DNA from: Rickettsiales bacterium | GTDB taxonomy: Bacteria > Pseudomonadota > Alphaproteobacteria > Rs-D84 | Direction: 5' to 3' | Assembly: GCA_031263295.1 (NCBI GenBank) | Contig: JAISGC010000112.1 | Location: forward strand, 1-12,718 | DNA length: 12,718 nucleotides | In this document: positions 5,418-11,362 of the stretch, piece after piece | How the letters are laid out: each line of letters starts with the position of its first letter | How positions within the stretch are numbered: position 1 is the first letter of the stretch | Translations under genes and position numbers: made by a program | The notes under the pieces: generated by a model | What the model was told of the DNA's origin: nothing | Seen by the model: the letters and a program-made list of their open reading frames with translations, nothing else | The model's database searches: none

Positions 5418-5927
5418 ATGAAAAAGAGAATAAGAGAATTAGAGAATAAGAGAATGGAACTTGGAATAAGAGGATTGCGCAATAACAAATGCAGGCTATT
5501 CTCTTATTCTCTCATTCTCTTATTCTCTGCCATTGGCGGCTTTGCCGCCAATGGCGCGAAGCTGTGCGTCGTGAGGTTCGGGGAAAAGGCATCCATTCGG
5601 CAAGACGGAAGCTTTTGGGCCGCCGGAACCGATTGCGCGTACCCCGATTATTCCGCTTCAAGACCGATGGTCGGAATGGACGATCCGCGCGAACATTGCG
5701 GAAGTGGAAATTATATCTATGGCGATTCGATGTCGAACGGCACGGGGAGATTTTGCCGCGCGCTGGAATACAGACAGAACGGGGTTGTGACCACATTTGC
5801 GAATCCGATGTGGCTGTATGTCGTTCCGGCGGGCTCCGACTGGTTCCCGGAGCATTGCGCGAACTTTTTTAACCGAAACAACGGCGGCATACTCGCTTTT
5901 CCCGGACTCGCGATGGCATCGAAATAA
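5418..5927 (+). CDS. Secreted cysteine-containing protein of unknown function
   Basis: The ATG at 5418 has Shine-Dalgarno AGGGAG seven bases upstream and gives 169 residues; a second in-frame ATG at 5454 lies in the repeat. I do not recognise the family. The N-terminus is a signal peptide encoded by an octamer hairpin cassette: a charged n-region rich in Arg and Lys, core LFSYSLILLFS, then AIGGFAANGA. The mature part, about 130 residues, has five cysteines (in KLCVV, TDCAYP, EHCGSG, GRFCRA, EHCANF), many Gly, Tyr and Trp, and no further membrane segment, suggesting an extracytoplasmic disulfide-bonded domain. It is flanked by a terminator upstream and a hairpin and promoter downstream, so it is probably transcribed alone. 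The coding frame is supported by its signal peptide and Shine-Dalgarno; function is unknown. Confidence 0.7.
   Translation: MKKRIRELENKRMELGIRGLRNNKCRLFSYSLILLFSAIGGFAANGAKLCVVRFGEKASIRQDGSFWAAGTDCAYPDYSASRPMVGMDDPREHCGSGNYIYGDSMSNGTGRFCRALEYRQNGVVTTFANPMWLYVVPAGSDWFPEHCANFFNRNNGGILAFPGLAMASK
5425..5555 (+). repeat. Octamer-arm hairpin cassette encoding a signal peptide, copy 2
   Basis: The left arm is four uninterrupted AGAGAATN octamers (5425-5456). A 40-nt loop begins with GAACTTG, then the right arm has four YATTCTCT octamers (5497-5528). The arms pair at 31 of 32 positions counting one G-T wobble. A 12-bp palindrome with a TTT loop follows at 5529-5555. Its core GGCGGCTTTGCCGCC equals that of copy 1, while its flanks differ but remain self-complementary (GCCATT/AATGGC against GCTTT/AAAGC). 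It is read in the same frame as copy 1. Confidence 0.85.
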
Positions 5928-5931
5928 CTAC

Positions 5932-5997
5932 TAACGACTAACTACTAGTGACTAGTGGTGAGCCTGCCGTCGCGCCGCCGTTAGTCGTTAGTCGTTA
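5932..5997 (+). repeat. ACTAACG heptamer hairpin
   Basis: The left side consists of heptamers ACTAACG, ACTAACT, ACTAGTG, ACTAGTG; the right arm is two and a half units of the complementary word. 5932-5947 pairs with 5982-5997 at 15 of 16 positions around a GC-rich loop. It starts 4 nt after the upstream stop codon. No T-run directly follows, so terminator function is uncertain. Confidence 0.75.
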
Positions 5998-6012
5998 AAA
6001 CACAGGTTTTTC

Positions 6013-6041
6013 TTGACATAACGCCCGTTTGCCCTTATAAT
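6013..6041 (+). promoter_or_regulatory. Consensus sigma70 promoter of the str operon
   Basis: Perfect TTGACA (6013-6018) and perfect TATAAT (6036-6041) with an ideal 17-bp spacer. Transcription should begin near 6048, giving a leader of about 280 nt before rpsL. It is the strongest promoter match in the window and suits a highly expressed translation operon. Confidence 0.93.
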
Positions 6042-6191
6042 AGCCGCGCTTTGCATAAGATATTTGCATCGCGTTAAACCATTTTCCTGCGGAAATCCGC
6101 CCGTTTCAACCGAACACAGGTTTGGGGATATAAAACGGACAGCCGGAGAAAATGCAAAAAAATAAAATCGCGGGGCGGTTTTATAGAGATT

Positions 6192-6320
6192 TATAGCGAG
6201 GTGTTCGCGTCAGAATCGTTCAAGGCGATGCGAAAATCACCCCGACGCGTATAACAATACGCGAGTGGGTGATTTTCGCGTCGATTTGGGCGATTATCAC
6301 GCGAACCTTGTTAGAAAAGG
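6192..6320 (+). promoter_or_regulatory. Conserved structured 129-nt leader element, copy 1 (rpsL)
   Basis: Folds into one long hairpin. The outer stem is AGGT/ACCT plus TCGCGT/ACGCGA with a 2-nt bulge (6199-6210 with 6299-6308). A near-continuous stem follows, 6214-6242 with 6267-6295, 28 of 29 pairs counting G-T wobbles and including a 17-bp run. The apical stem-loop is CGCGTAT/ATACGCG with loop AACA (6246-6263). The element ends with TTAGAAAAGG, the rpsL Shine-Dalgarno, about 10 nt before the ATG. The homologous element at 11363-11491 has identical length. It is probably a cis-acting regulatory or processing RNA; the ligand is unknown. Confidence 0.8.
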
Positions 6321-6330
6321 AAAAATAGAT

Positions 6331-6705
6331 ATGCCGACAGTGAATCAACTTATTCGCAAACCAAGGTCGCCGAAAGTCGCGAAATCGAAGGCGCCCGATA
6401 TGAAGCAATGCCCGCAGAAGCGCGGCGTCTGCACCCGCGTCTATACCACGACGCCGAAAAAACCCAACTCCGCTATGCGCAAGGTCGCGCGCGTAAAATT
6501 GGCGAACGGCAACGAAGTCACGGCATACATTCCGGGCGAAGGCCACAACCTTCAAGAGCACAGCGTCGTTATGATTCGCGGCGGACGCGTCAAAGACTTG
6601 CCGGGCGTGAAGTATCACATTATCCGCGGCGTTCTGGACACCCAGGGCGTGGCCGCGAGAAAACAGGGCCGCAGCCTCTACGGGGCCAAGGCGAAGAAGG
6701 CGTAA
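6331..6705 (+). CDS. rpsL: 30S ribosomal protein S12
   Basis: Decoding-centre protein of the small subunit; 124 residues, as expected. Conserved blocks: MPTVNQLIRKPR at the N-terminus, CPQKRGVCTRVYTTTPKKPNSAMRKVARV (the KPNS loop with the classical streptomycin-resistance lysine), IPGEGHNLQEHS, and GGRVKDLPGVKYH (the second such lysine). Both lysines are unchanged, so no streptomycin-resistance substitution is seen at those two sites. The frame is open upstream, but this ATG follows the leader Shine-Dalgarno AGAAAAGG and matches family starts. First gene of the operon. Confidence 0.98.
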   Translation: MPTVNQLIRKPRSPKVAKSKAPDMKQCPQKRGVCTRVYTTTPKKPNSAMRKVARVKLANGNEVTAYIPGEGHNLQEHSVVMIRGGRVKDLPGVKYHIIRGVLDTQGVAARKQGRSLYGAKAKKA

Positions 6706-6713
6706 AGGCATCG

Positions 6714-6813
6714 GGTATCAGGAAACAGGTATCAGGGACGCAGTGCAAGTTATAACACAATAGCTTATAACAAACGCCAGCCTCCTGATACCTGTTTCCG
6801 GATACCTGATACC
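6714..6813 (+). repeat. GGTATCA heptamer hairpin between rpsL and rpsG
   Basis: Heptamers GGTATCA, GGAAACA, GGTATCA form the left arm. A perfect 16-bp stem (6721-6736 with 6784-6799) is extended by 7 bp (6714-6720 with 6807-6813) after one extra heptamer (6800-6806) looped out on the 3' side. The 47-nt loop contains GTTATA/TATAAC (6749-6754, 6766-6771). The rpsG Shine-Dalgarno AAAGGGTG (6828-6835) lies beyond it. Confidence 0.85.
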
Positions 6814-6842
6814 AGTAATCCAACAACAAAGGGTGAAGATAA

Positions 6843-7316
6843 ATGTCAAGACGCAAACAAGCCGAGCATCGCACGATTCTGCCGGATTCCAAGTATCATA
6901 ATCTGGTCGTCGCGAAGGCGATAAATGTCGTGATGTGGGACGGCAAAAAAGAAGTCGCGGAAAATATAGTCTACGGCGCGATGGAGAAATTGAAGAAGGT
7001 TGCCAAGGACGGCAACGAGCTGGCGGCGTTTCTGGACGCCATAGACGCGATAAAGCCTTCGGTCGAGGTCAAGGGCCGCCGCGTCGGCGGAGCGACCTAT
7101 CAAGTTCCGGTCGAGGTCAGAAAAGAGCGGCAGCAGACTTTGGCCTTGCGCTGGCTGGTTATGTTCGCGAGAAAACGCGGCGAGCGGAATATGGACGAGA
7201 AATTGTTCGCCGAATTGCGTGACGCTTTGACGGGCCAAGGCGGCGCGTTCAAGAAAAAGATAGACACGCACAAAATGGCGGACGCGAACAAGGCCTTCGC
7301 GCATTTCAGGTGGTAA
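6843..7316 (+). CDS. rpsG: 30S ribosomal protein S7
   Basis: Primary 16S rRNA-binding protein that nucleates assembly of the 30S head; 157 residues, the normal bacterial length. Typical S7 features: MSRRKQAEHR near the start, NVVMWDGKKEVAENIVYGAM, the conserved IKPSVEVKGRRVGGATYQVPVEV segment, LALRWLV, and a C-terminal KMADANKAFAHFRW. The ATG at 6843 follows AAAGGGTG at good spacing. Second gene of the str operon, 137 nt after rpsL because of the heptamer hairpin. Confidence 0.98.
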   Translation: MSRRKQAEHRTILPDSKYHNLVVAKAINVVMWDGKKEVAENIVYGAMEKLKKVAKDGNELAAFLDAIDAIKPSVEVKGRRVGGATYQVPVEVRKERQQTLALRWLVMFARKRGERNMDEKLFAELRDALTGQGGAFKKKIDTHKMADANKAFAHFRW

Positions 7317-7328
7317 GGAAAAACCAAA

Positions 7329-7347
7329 GACGGCCCGCAGGGCCGTC
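7329..7347 (+). repeat. 8-bp hairpin after rpsG
   Basis: GACGGCCC/GGGCCGTC with a 3-nt loop, starting 12 nt after the rpsG stop and overlapping the first copy of the CCCGGC-type repeat. No T-run, so probably not a terminator within this operon. Confidence 0.55.
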
Positions 7348-7447
7348 ATCCCGGCGAAGGCCGGGAACCATTGCAGGAAGGCGCGTCATAATTTATAAAT
7401 TATGACGAGCAACAGAGCAGTGGACCCCGGCCTGCGCCGGGGTGACG
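7344..7447 (+). repeat. Inverted pair of CCCGGCGAAGGCCGGG-type palindromic repeats
   Basis: Two 30-nt copies in opposite orientation (7344-7373 and 7418-7447) share the pattern CGTCAYCCCGGCG-AGGCCGGG--CCA-TG. Each is internally palindromic and together they can form a large inverted structure. Between them is a perfect 24-nt palindrome (7384-7407) whose ends CGTCAT/ATGACG match the ends of the repeat. This type of repeat is widespread in alphaproteobacterial intergenic DNA and often yields spurious PAQAGVH-like peptides. The rpsG-fusA gap therefore holds a repeat cluster and no gene. Confidence 0.85.
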
Positions 7448-7503
7448 AGTTCTTTATGTTGTCGCATAACGATAGAGAATGAATACAAGAAAAGGAAAAA
7501 ATT

Positions 7504-9585
7504 ATGTCGGTAGGGAAAACTGCTACTTTGGATATGTATCGGAATATCGGAATTATGGCGCATATCGACGCCGGAAAAACCACGACTTCCGAGCGGATTC
7601 TTTTCTATACCGGCAAGAATTATAAAATTGGCGAGGTGCACGACGGCGCGGCCACCATGGACTGGATGGTTCAGGAGCAGGAGCGCGGAATCACGATTAC
7701 TTCGGCCGCGACGACTTGCTTTTGGAAAGACCACCGCATCAATCTTATCGATACGCCGGGACATGTGGACTTCACTATGGAAGTCGAGCGCAGTTTGCGC
7801 GTTCTCGACGGCGCGGTCGCCGTGTTCGAATCGGTGTCGGGCGTTCAGCCCCAGACCGAAACCGTTTGGCGCCAGGCGGACAGATACAATGTCCCGCGCA
7901 TCTGCTTTGTGAACAAGATGGACCGCGTGGGCTCGAACTTCTTCCGCTGCGTGGATATGATAAGGGAGCGCCTCGGCGCGAACCCGCTGGTTATAAACTT
8001 TCCGATCGGGAACGAGGACACATTCAAGGGCTGCGTCGATGTCGTCGAAATGAAGGGCATTGTCTGGGAGGACGAAACCGGATCGAATCCGATTATCGGC
8101 GAAATCCCGGCGGATCTGAAAGCCAAGGCCGAGGAACTCCATACGAAATTGGTCGAGGAAGTTGTGACGCTTGACGATGCGGTTATGGAAGCGTATATGA
8201 ACGGCGCTATGCCCGATGTCCCGACAATCAAAAGATTATTGAGGAAGGGAACGATTGCCCAGCAATTCAATCCTGTGATTTGCGGCTCGGCCTTTAAGAA
8301 CAAGGGCGTTCAGCCGATGCTGGATGCTGTCGTGGATTACCTGCCGTCTCCGGTCGACATTCCGGCGATAGAGGGCGTCAAGATGGACAAAGAAACCGAA
8401 GAGGTTCGGCATCCGAACGCGGACGAGCCTTTCTCGGCCATAGCGTTCAAGGTCGCGAACGATCCCTTCGTCGGCAACCTGATGTTCGTCCGCATATATT
8501 CGGGAAAATTGTCGGCGGGCTCGTATGTCTATAATTCGACGCGCGACAAACGCGAGCGCGTTGGCCGCATGCTCCTTATGCACGCGAACAATCGCGAGGA
8601 AATAAAAGAGGCGTCGGCGGGCGATATTATAACGCTTGTCGGCCTGAAAGATACGATTACGGGCGACACGCTGTGCTCGGAGGACAAGCCGATAATCCTC
8701 GGCCAGATTCATATACCGGAGCCGGTTATGTCGCTGGCGGTGGAGCCGAAGACGAAAAACGATATTGAAAAATTGTCGCTGGGCTTGCAGGCGCTCGCGC
8801 GCGAGGATCCGTCCTTCCGCGTTTCGGTGGACCAGGAATCGGGCCAGACCATATTGCAGGGCGTCGGCGAATTGCACTTGGAGATTTTGGTTGACCGCCT
8901 CCTTCGCGAGTTCAAGGTAGAGGTCAATGTCGGAGAGCCGCGCATAGCTTATCGCGAATCCTTCACGAAAACCGTCACCGAGGAATACACTCATAAAAAG
9001 CAGTCGGGCGGATCGGGCCAATATGCGCAGGTGAAAATTATATTCGAGCCGCAGGAGCCGGGCGCTGGTTATGTCTTCGAGAATAAAATCGTCGGCGGAG
9101 CGATACCGAGGGAGTTTATACCGGGCGTGGAGAAGGGCCTTCGCATCGCGCAGGAAACCGGCGTGCTGATTGGCTATCCGACGGTGGACTTCAAGGCGAC
9201 GCTGGTCGATGGAAAATATCACGAGGTCGATTCCAATGTTCTGTGCTTCGAGATTGCGTCGCGGGCCTGCTTCCGCGAGGCGATTAAAAAAGCCGGTCCG
9301 AAGATTATGGAGCCGATTATGAAGCTGTCGGTGAACACGCCCGAAGAATATGTCGGCGACATCATCGGCGACCTCAATTCGCGCCGCGGCCAGATAAACG
9401 GAATCGACACGCAGTTCGGGAACCAATTGGTCTCGGCCTTCGTGCCCTTGGCGAACCTGTTCGGATATGTGAAGACCTTGCGCAGTCTGTCGCAGGGCCG
9501 CGCCAATCCCTATATGGAATTGTCGCATTACTCGGATGTCCCGCAGAATGTCGCGGACGAGGTGGTGAAGAAGATGACGAAGTAG
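7504..9585 (+). CDS. fusA: Elongation factor G
   Basis: Translational GTPase that drives translocation of mRNA and tRNA and takes part in ribosome recycling. 693 residues, full length. G-domain motifs: AHIDAGKTTTSE (P-loop), ERGITITSAAT (switch I region), DTPGHVDFT, NKMDR and CGSAFKNKG. Domain IV is shown by YTHKKQSGGSGQYAQV, with GYPTVDFKATLVDGKYHEVDS also downstream; the C-terminal part has IIGDLNSRRGQINGI. The start ATG has AAAGGA (7491-7496) seven bases upstream. The TAG stop (9583-9585) lies 5 nt before the paired hairpin arm and opens the GAGTTT-type repeat sequence. Confidence 0.99.
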   Translation: MSVGKTATLDMYRNIGIMAHIDAGKTTTSERILFYTGKNYKIGEVHDGAATMDWMVQEQERGITITSAATTCFWKDHRINLIDTPGHVDFTMEVERSLRVLDGAVAVFESVSGVQPQTETVWRQADRYNVPRICFVNKMDRVGSNFFRCVDMIRERLGANPLVINFPIGNEDTFKGCVDVVEMKGIVWEDETGSNPIIGEIPADLKAKAEELHTKLVEEVVTLDDAVMEAYMNGAMPDVPTIKRLLRKGTIAQQFNPVICGSAFKNKGVQPMLDAVVDYLPSPVDIPAIEGVKMDKETEEVRHPNADEPFSAIAFKVANDPFVGNLMFVRIYSGKLSAGSYVYNSTRDKRERVGRMLLMHANNREEIKEASAGDIITLVGLKDTITGDTLCSEDKPIILGQIHIPEPVMSLAVEPKTKNDIEKLSLGLQALAREDPSFRVSVDQESGQTILQGVGELHLEILVDRLLREFKVEVNVGEPRIAYRESFTKTVTEEYTHKKQSGGSGQYAQVKIIFEPQEPGAGYVFENKIVGGAIPREFIPGVEKGLRIAQETGVLIGYPTVDFKATLVDGKYHEVDSNVLCFEIASRACFREAIKKAGPKIMEPIMKLSVNTPEEYVGDIIGDLNSRRGQINGIDTQFGNQLVSAFVPLANLFGYVKTLRSLSQGRANPYMELSHYSDVPQNVADEVVKKMTK

Positions 9586-9590
9586 TTTGA

Positions 9591-9680
9591 GTTCGAGTTG
9601 GAGTTTGAGTGGGAATTGCTTGCGCGTTGTCGATAAAAAACAAACGCTTTAACAAGTTCCACTCAAACTCAAACTCCGAC
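9591..9680 (+). repeat. GAGTTT hairpin, copy 1 (fusA-tuf junction)
   Basis: Left arm 9591-9618 of GAGTTY/GAGTTG hexamers, right arm 9653-9680. 25 of 28 positions pair when G-T wobbles are counted. The loop contains a 5-bp inner stem GCGTT/AACGC (9624-9628, 9643-9647). The right arm shares the block CAAGTTCCACTCAAACTC with the copy before rpsJ. The tuf -35 box begins 5 nt after it. Confidence 0.85.
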
Positions 9681-9685
9681 TGCGA

Positions 9686-9713
9686 TTGACTTTTGATATT
9701 TGTCCTATATAAT
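9686..9713 (+). promoter_or_regulatory. Internal promoter upstream of tuf
   Basis: TTGACT (9686-9691) and TATAAT (9708-9713) with a 16-bp spacer, about 65 nt before the tuf ATG. It would boost EF-Tu relative to the upstream genes, fitting the high EF-Tu demand seen in bacteria. Confidence 0.8.
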
Positions 9714-9778
9714 GGGCTGGCTCGAAGTCAAGAGATTGAATAAAAACAACATATAGAAACCTAAAAAGGAGAAACATT

Positions 9779-10966
9779 ATGGCGAAAGAAAAATATGTGC
9801 GCGCGAAGCCTCATGTGAATATCGGAACCATCGGCCATGTCGATCACGGAAAGACGACCCTGACCGCCGGTATAGTTCATTACTACGGCGTCGGCGCGGA
9901 CAAGGCGAAGGGCGTCGGCGAAATCGATTCGGCCCCCGAGGAAAAGGCGCGCGGAATAACGATCAACACGACCCATGTGGAATACGAATCGGCCGACCGG
10001 CACTACGCCCATGTCGACTGCCCGGGACACGCGGACTATGTCAAGAATATGATTACCGGCGCGGCCCAGATGGACGGCGCGATACTGGTCGTCGCGGCGA
10101 CCGACGGGCCGATGCCCCAGACGCGCGAGCATGTGCTGCTGGCGCGCCAGGTCGGAATCGGAAAAATCGTCGTCTTCCTGAACAAGTGCGATTTGGCCAC
10201 CGACAAGGAATTGTTGGAATTGGTCGAGATGGAAGTCAGGGAACTTTTGTCCGCGAACGGATTCGACGGAGCGAACACTCCTATTATTCACGGCTCGGCG
10301 GTTTCGGCGGTCGAGGGCAAATCCGACGGCCTTGGCAAGGAAGCCATCGACGCGCTTCTGAAAGCGGTCGACGAATATATTCCGACCCCGGTCCGTCCGA
10401 CCGACAAGCCGTTCCGCATGGCGATTGAGGATGTGTTCTCGATCACCGGCCGCGGCACCGTCGTCACGGGACGCATCGACCAGGGAATCGTGCATGTCGG
10501 CGACGAAGTCGAAATCGTCGGCCTGCGCCCGACATCCAAGACGACCATCACCGGCGTCGAGATGTTCCGCAAATTGCTCGACGAAGGCCAGGCGGGCGAC
10601 AATGTCGGCCTGTTGCTTCGCGGCACCAAGAAAGAGGAAGTCGAGCGCGGCCAGATTATCTGCAAGCCCGGTTCGATCACCCCGCACACCGAGTTCGAGG
10701 CCGAGGTCTATATTCTGACCAAGGACGAGGGCGGACGGCACACTCCGTTCTTCGGAAACTATCGGCCGCAGTTCTATTTCAACACGACCGATGTGACGGG
10801 AACGATTGCGCTTCCGGCCGGAAAGGAAATGGTTCTGCCGGGCGACAATGTGAAGATAACGGTTACCCTGATCGCCCCGATCGCCATGGAAGACGGATCG
10901 CGCTTTGCTATCCGCGAAGGCGGACGGACCGTCGGATCCGGAGTCGTGTCGAAGGTTATTAAATAA
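9779..10966 (+). CDS. tuf: Elongation factor Tu
   Basis: GTPase that delivers aminoacyl-tRNA to the ribosomal A site. 395 residues, full length. Motifs: GTIGHVDHGKTTLT, EEKARGITINTTHVEY (switch I), DCPGHADYVKNMITGAAQMDGAILVVAATDGPMPQTREH, NKCD, and HGSAVSAVEG as the G5 region. Domains 2 and 3 are intact (FSITGRGTVVTGRI, GDNVGLLLRGTKKEEVERGQ, RPQFYFNTTDVTG). A strong Shine-Dalgarno (AAAAAGGAG, 9763-9771) lies seven bases before the ATG. It is served by its own promoter (9686-9713) as well as operon read-through. Its TAA stop overlaps the TAAGGAG that may serve rpsJ. Confidence 0.99.
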   Translation: MAKEKYVRAKPHVNIGTIGHVDHGKTTLTAGIVHYYGVGADKAKGVGEIDSAPEEKARGITINTTHVEYESADRHYAHVDCPGHADYVKNMITGAAQMDGAILVVAATDGPMPQTREHVLLARQVGIGKIVVFLNKCDLATDKELLELVEMEVRELLSANGFDGANTPIIHGSAVSAVEGKSDGLGKEAIDALLKAVDEYIPTPVRPTDKPFRMAIEDVFSITGRGTVVTGRIDQGIVHVGDEVEIVGLRPTSKTTITGVEMFRKLLDEGQAGDNVGLLLRGTKKEEVERGQIICKPGSITPHTEFEAEVYILTKDEGGRHTPFFGNYRPQFYFNTTDVTGTIALPAGKEMVLPGDNVKITVTLIAPIAMEDGSRFAIREGGRTVGSGVVSKVIK

Positions 10967-11036
10967 GGAGAGTTTGAGTTTGAGTTCGAGTTCGAGTGAG
11001 GCAAGTTCCACTCAAACTCAAACTCAAACTCAAACT
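10964..11036 (+). promoter_or_regulatory. Shine-Dalgarno abutting a GAGTTT hairpin (copy 2), possible bridged initiation site of rpsJ
   Basis: TAAGGAG (10964-10970) contains the tuf stop. The next base starts the 27-nt left arm of GAGTTT/GAGTTC hexamers (10971-10997), which pairs at 25 of 27 positions with 11010-11036 across a 12-nt loop. The rpsJ ATG (11045) is 8 nt after the hairpin, and no other Shine-Dalgarno lies in those 8 nt. With the hairpin closed, the Shine-Dalgarno-to-start spacing becomes about 8 nt. The structure is seen directly; its role is inferred. Confidence 0.6.
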
Positions 11037-11044
11037 ATATAAAG

Positions 11045-11353
11045 ATGGAATCGCAAAAGATAAGAATTAAACTGACAGCATACGACCACAGGGTGCTTGA
11101 TTCGGCCAGCGACGAGATTTCGCGCACGGCCGAGCGCACGGGGGCGACGCTTGTCGGACCGGTTCCGTTGCCGACCTGGACGCAGAAGTTCACGGTCAAC
11201 CGCTCGCCGCATGTGAACAAGAAATCGCGCGAGCAATTCGAGATTCGCAATCACAAGAGAGTTATCGATATTGTGAACCCAACCCCTCAGACAGTCGATG
11301 CCCTGATGAAGTTGGACCTTGCGAGCGGAGTGGATGTAAAAATAAAGCTCTAA
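11045..11353 (+). CDS. rpsJ: 30S ribosomal protein S10 (NusE)
   Basis: Small-subunit head protein that also acts as NusE in transcription antitermination. 102 residues, normal. Diagnostic stretches: KIRIKLTAYDHRVLDSAS, TGATLVGPVPLPT, the loop RSPHVNKKSREQFEIRNHKR, and VIDIVNPTPQTVDALMKLDLASGVDVKIKL. In many bacteria it opens the S10 operon; here it follows tuf by 78 nt. The immediate upstream sequence (ATATAAAG) is a poor ribosome-binding site. Its stop codon lies in a small GCTCT/AGAGC hairpin (11347-11360). Confidence 0.98.
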   Translation: MESQKIRIKLTAYDHRVLDSASDEISRTAERTGATLVGPVPLPTWTQKFTVNRSPHVNKKSREQFEIRNHKRVIDIVNPTPQTVDALMKLDLASGVDVKIKL

Positions 11354-11362
11354 AAAGAGCGG

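Larger units (their letters stand above)
5928..6330. other. 403-nt region upstream of rpsL: hairpin, promoter and structured leader
   Basis: No gene. In order it holds a heptamer hairpin (5932-5997), the str-operon promoter (6013-6041), about 120 nt of leader with a 10-bp hairpin ATAAAATCGC/GCGGTTTTAT and GGG loop (6162-6184, one G-T pair), and the 129-nt conserved element (6192-6320). The element ends in the rpsL Shine-Dalgarno. Confidence 0.8.

Noticed and set aside
7386..7583. Minus-strand small peptides over the rpsG-fusA gap (RRRPGST, PAQAGVH types)
   Set aside because: These are the well-known spurious translations of the CCCGGC palindromic repeat.
9761..11011. A 416-codon open frame on the minus strand opposite tuf
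   Set aside because: Shadow frame of a certain EF-Tu gene; Arg/Asp/His-rich low-quality protein with no motif. The same applies to the minus-strand frames at 8236-9528 and 4086-5099.
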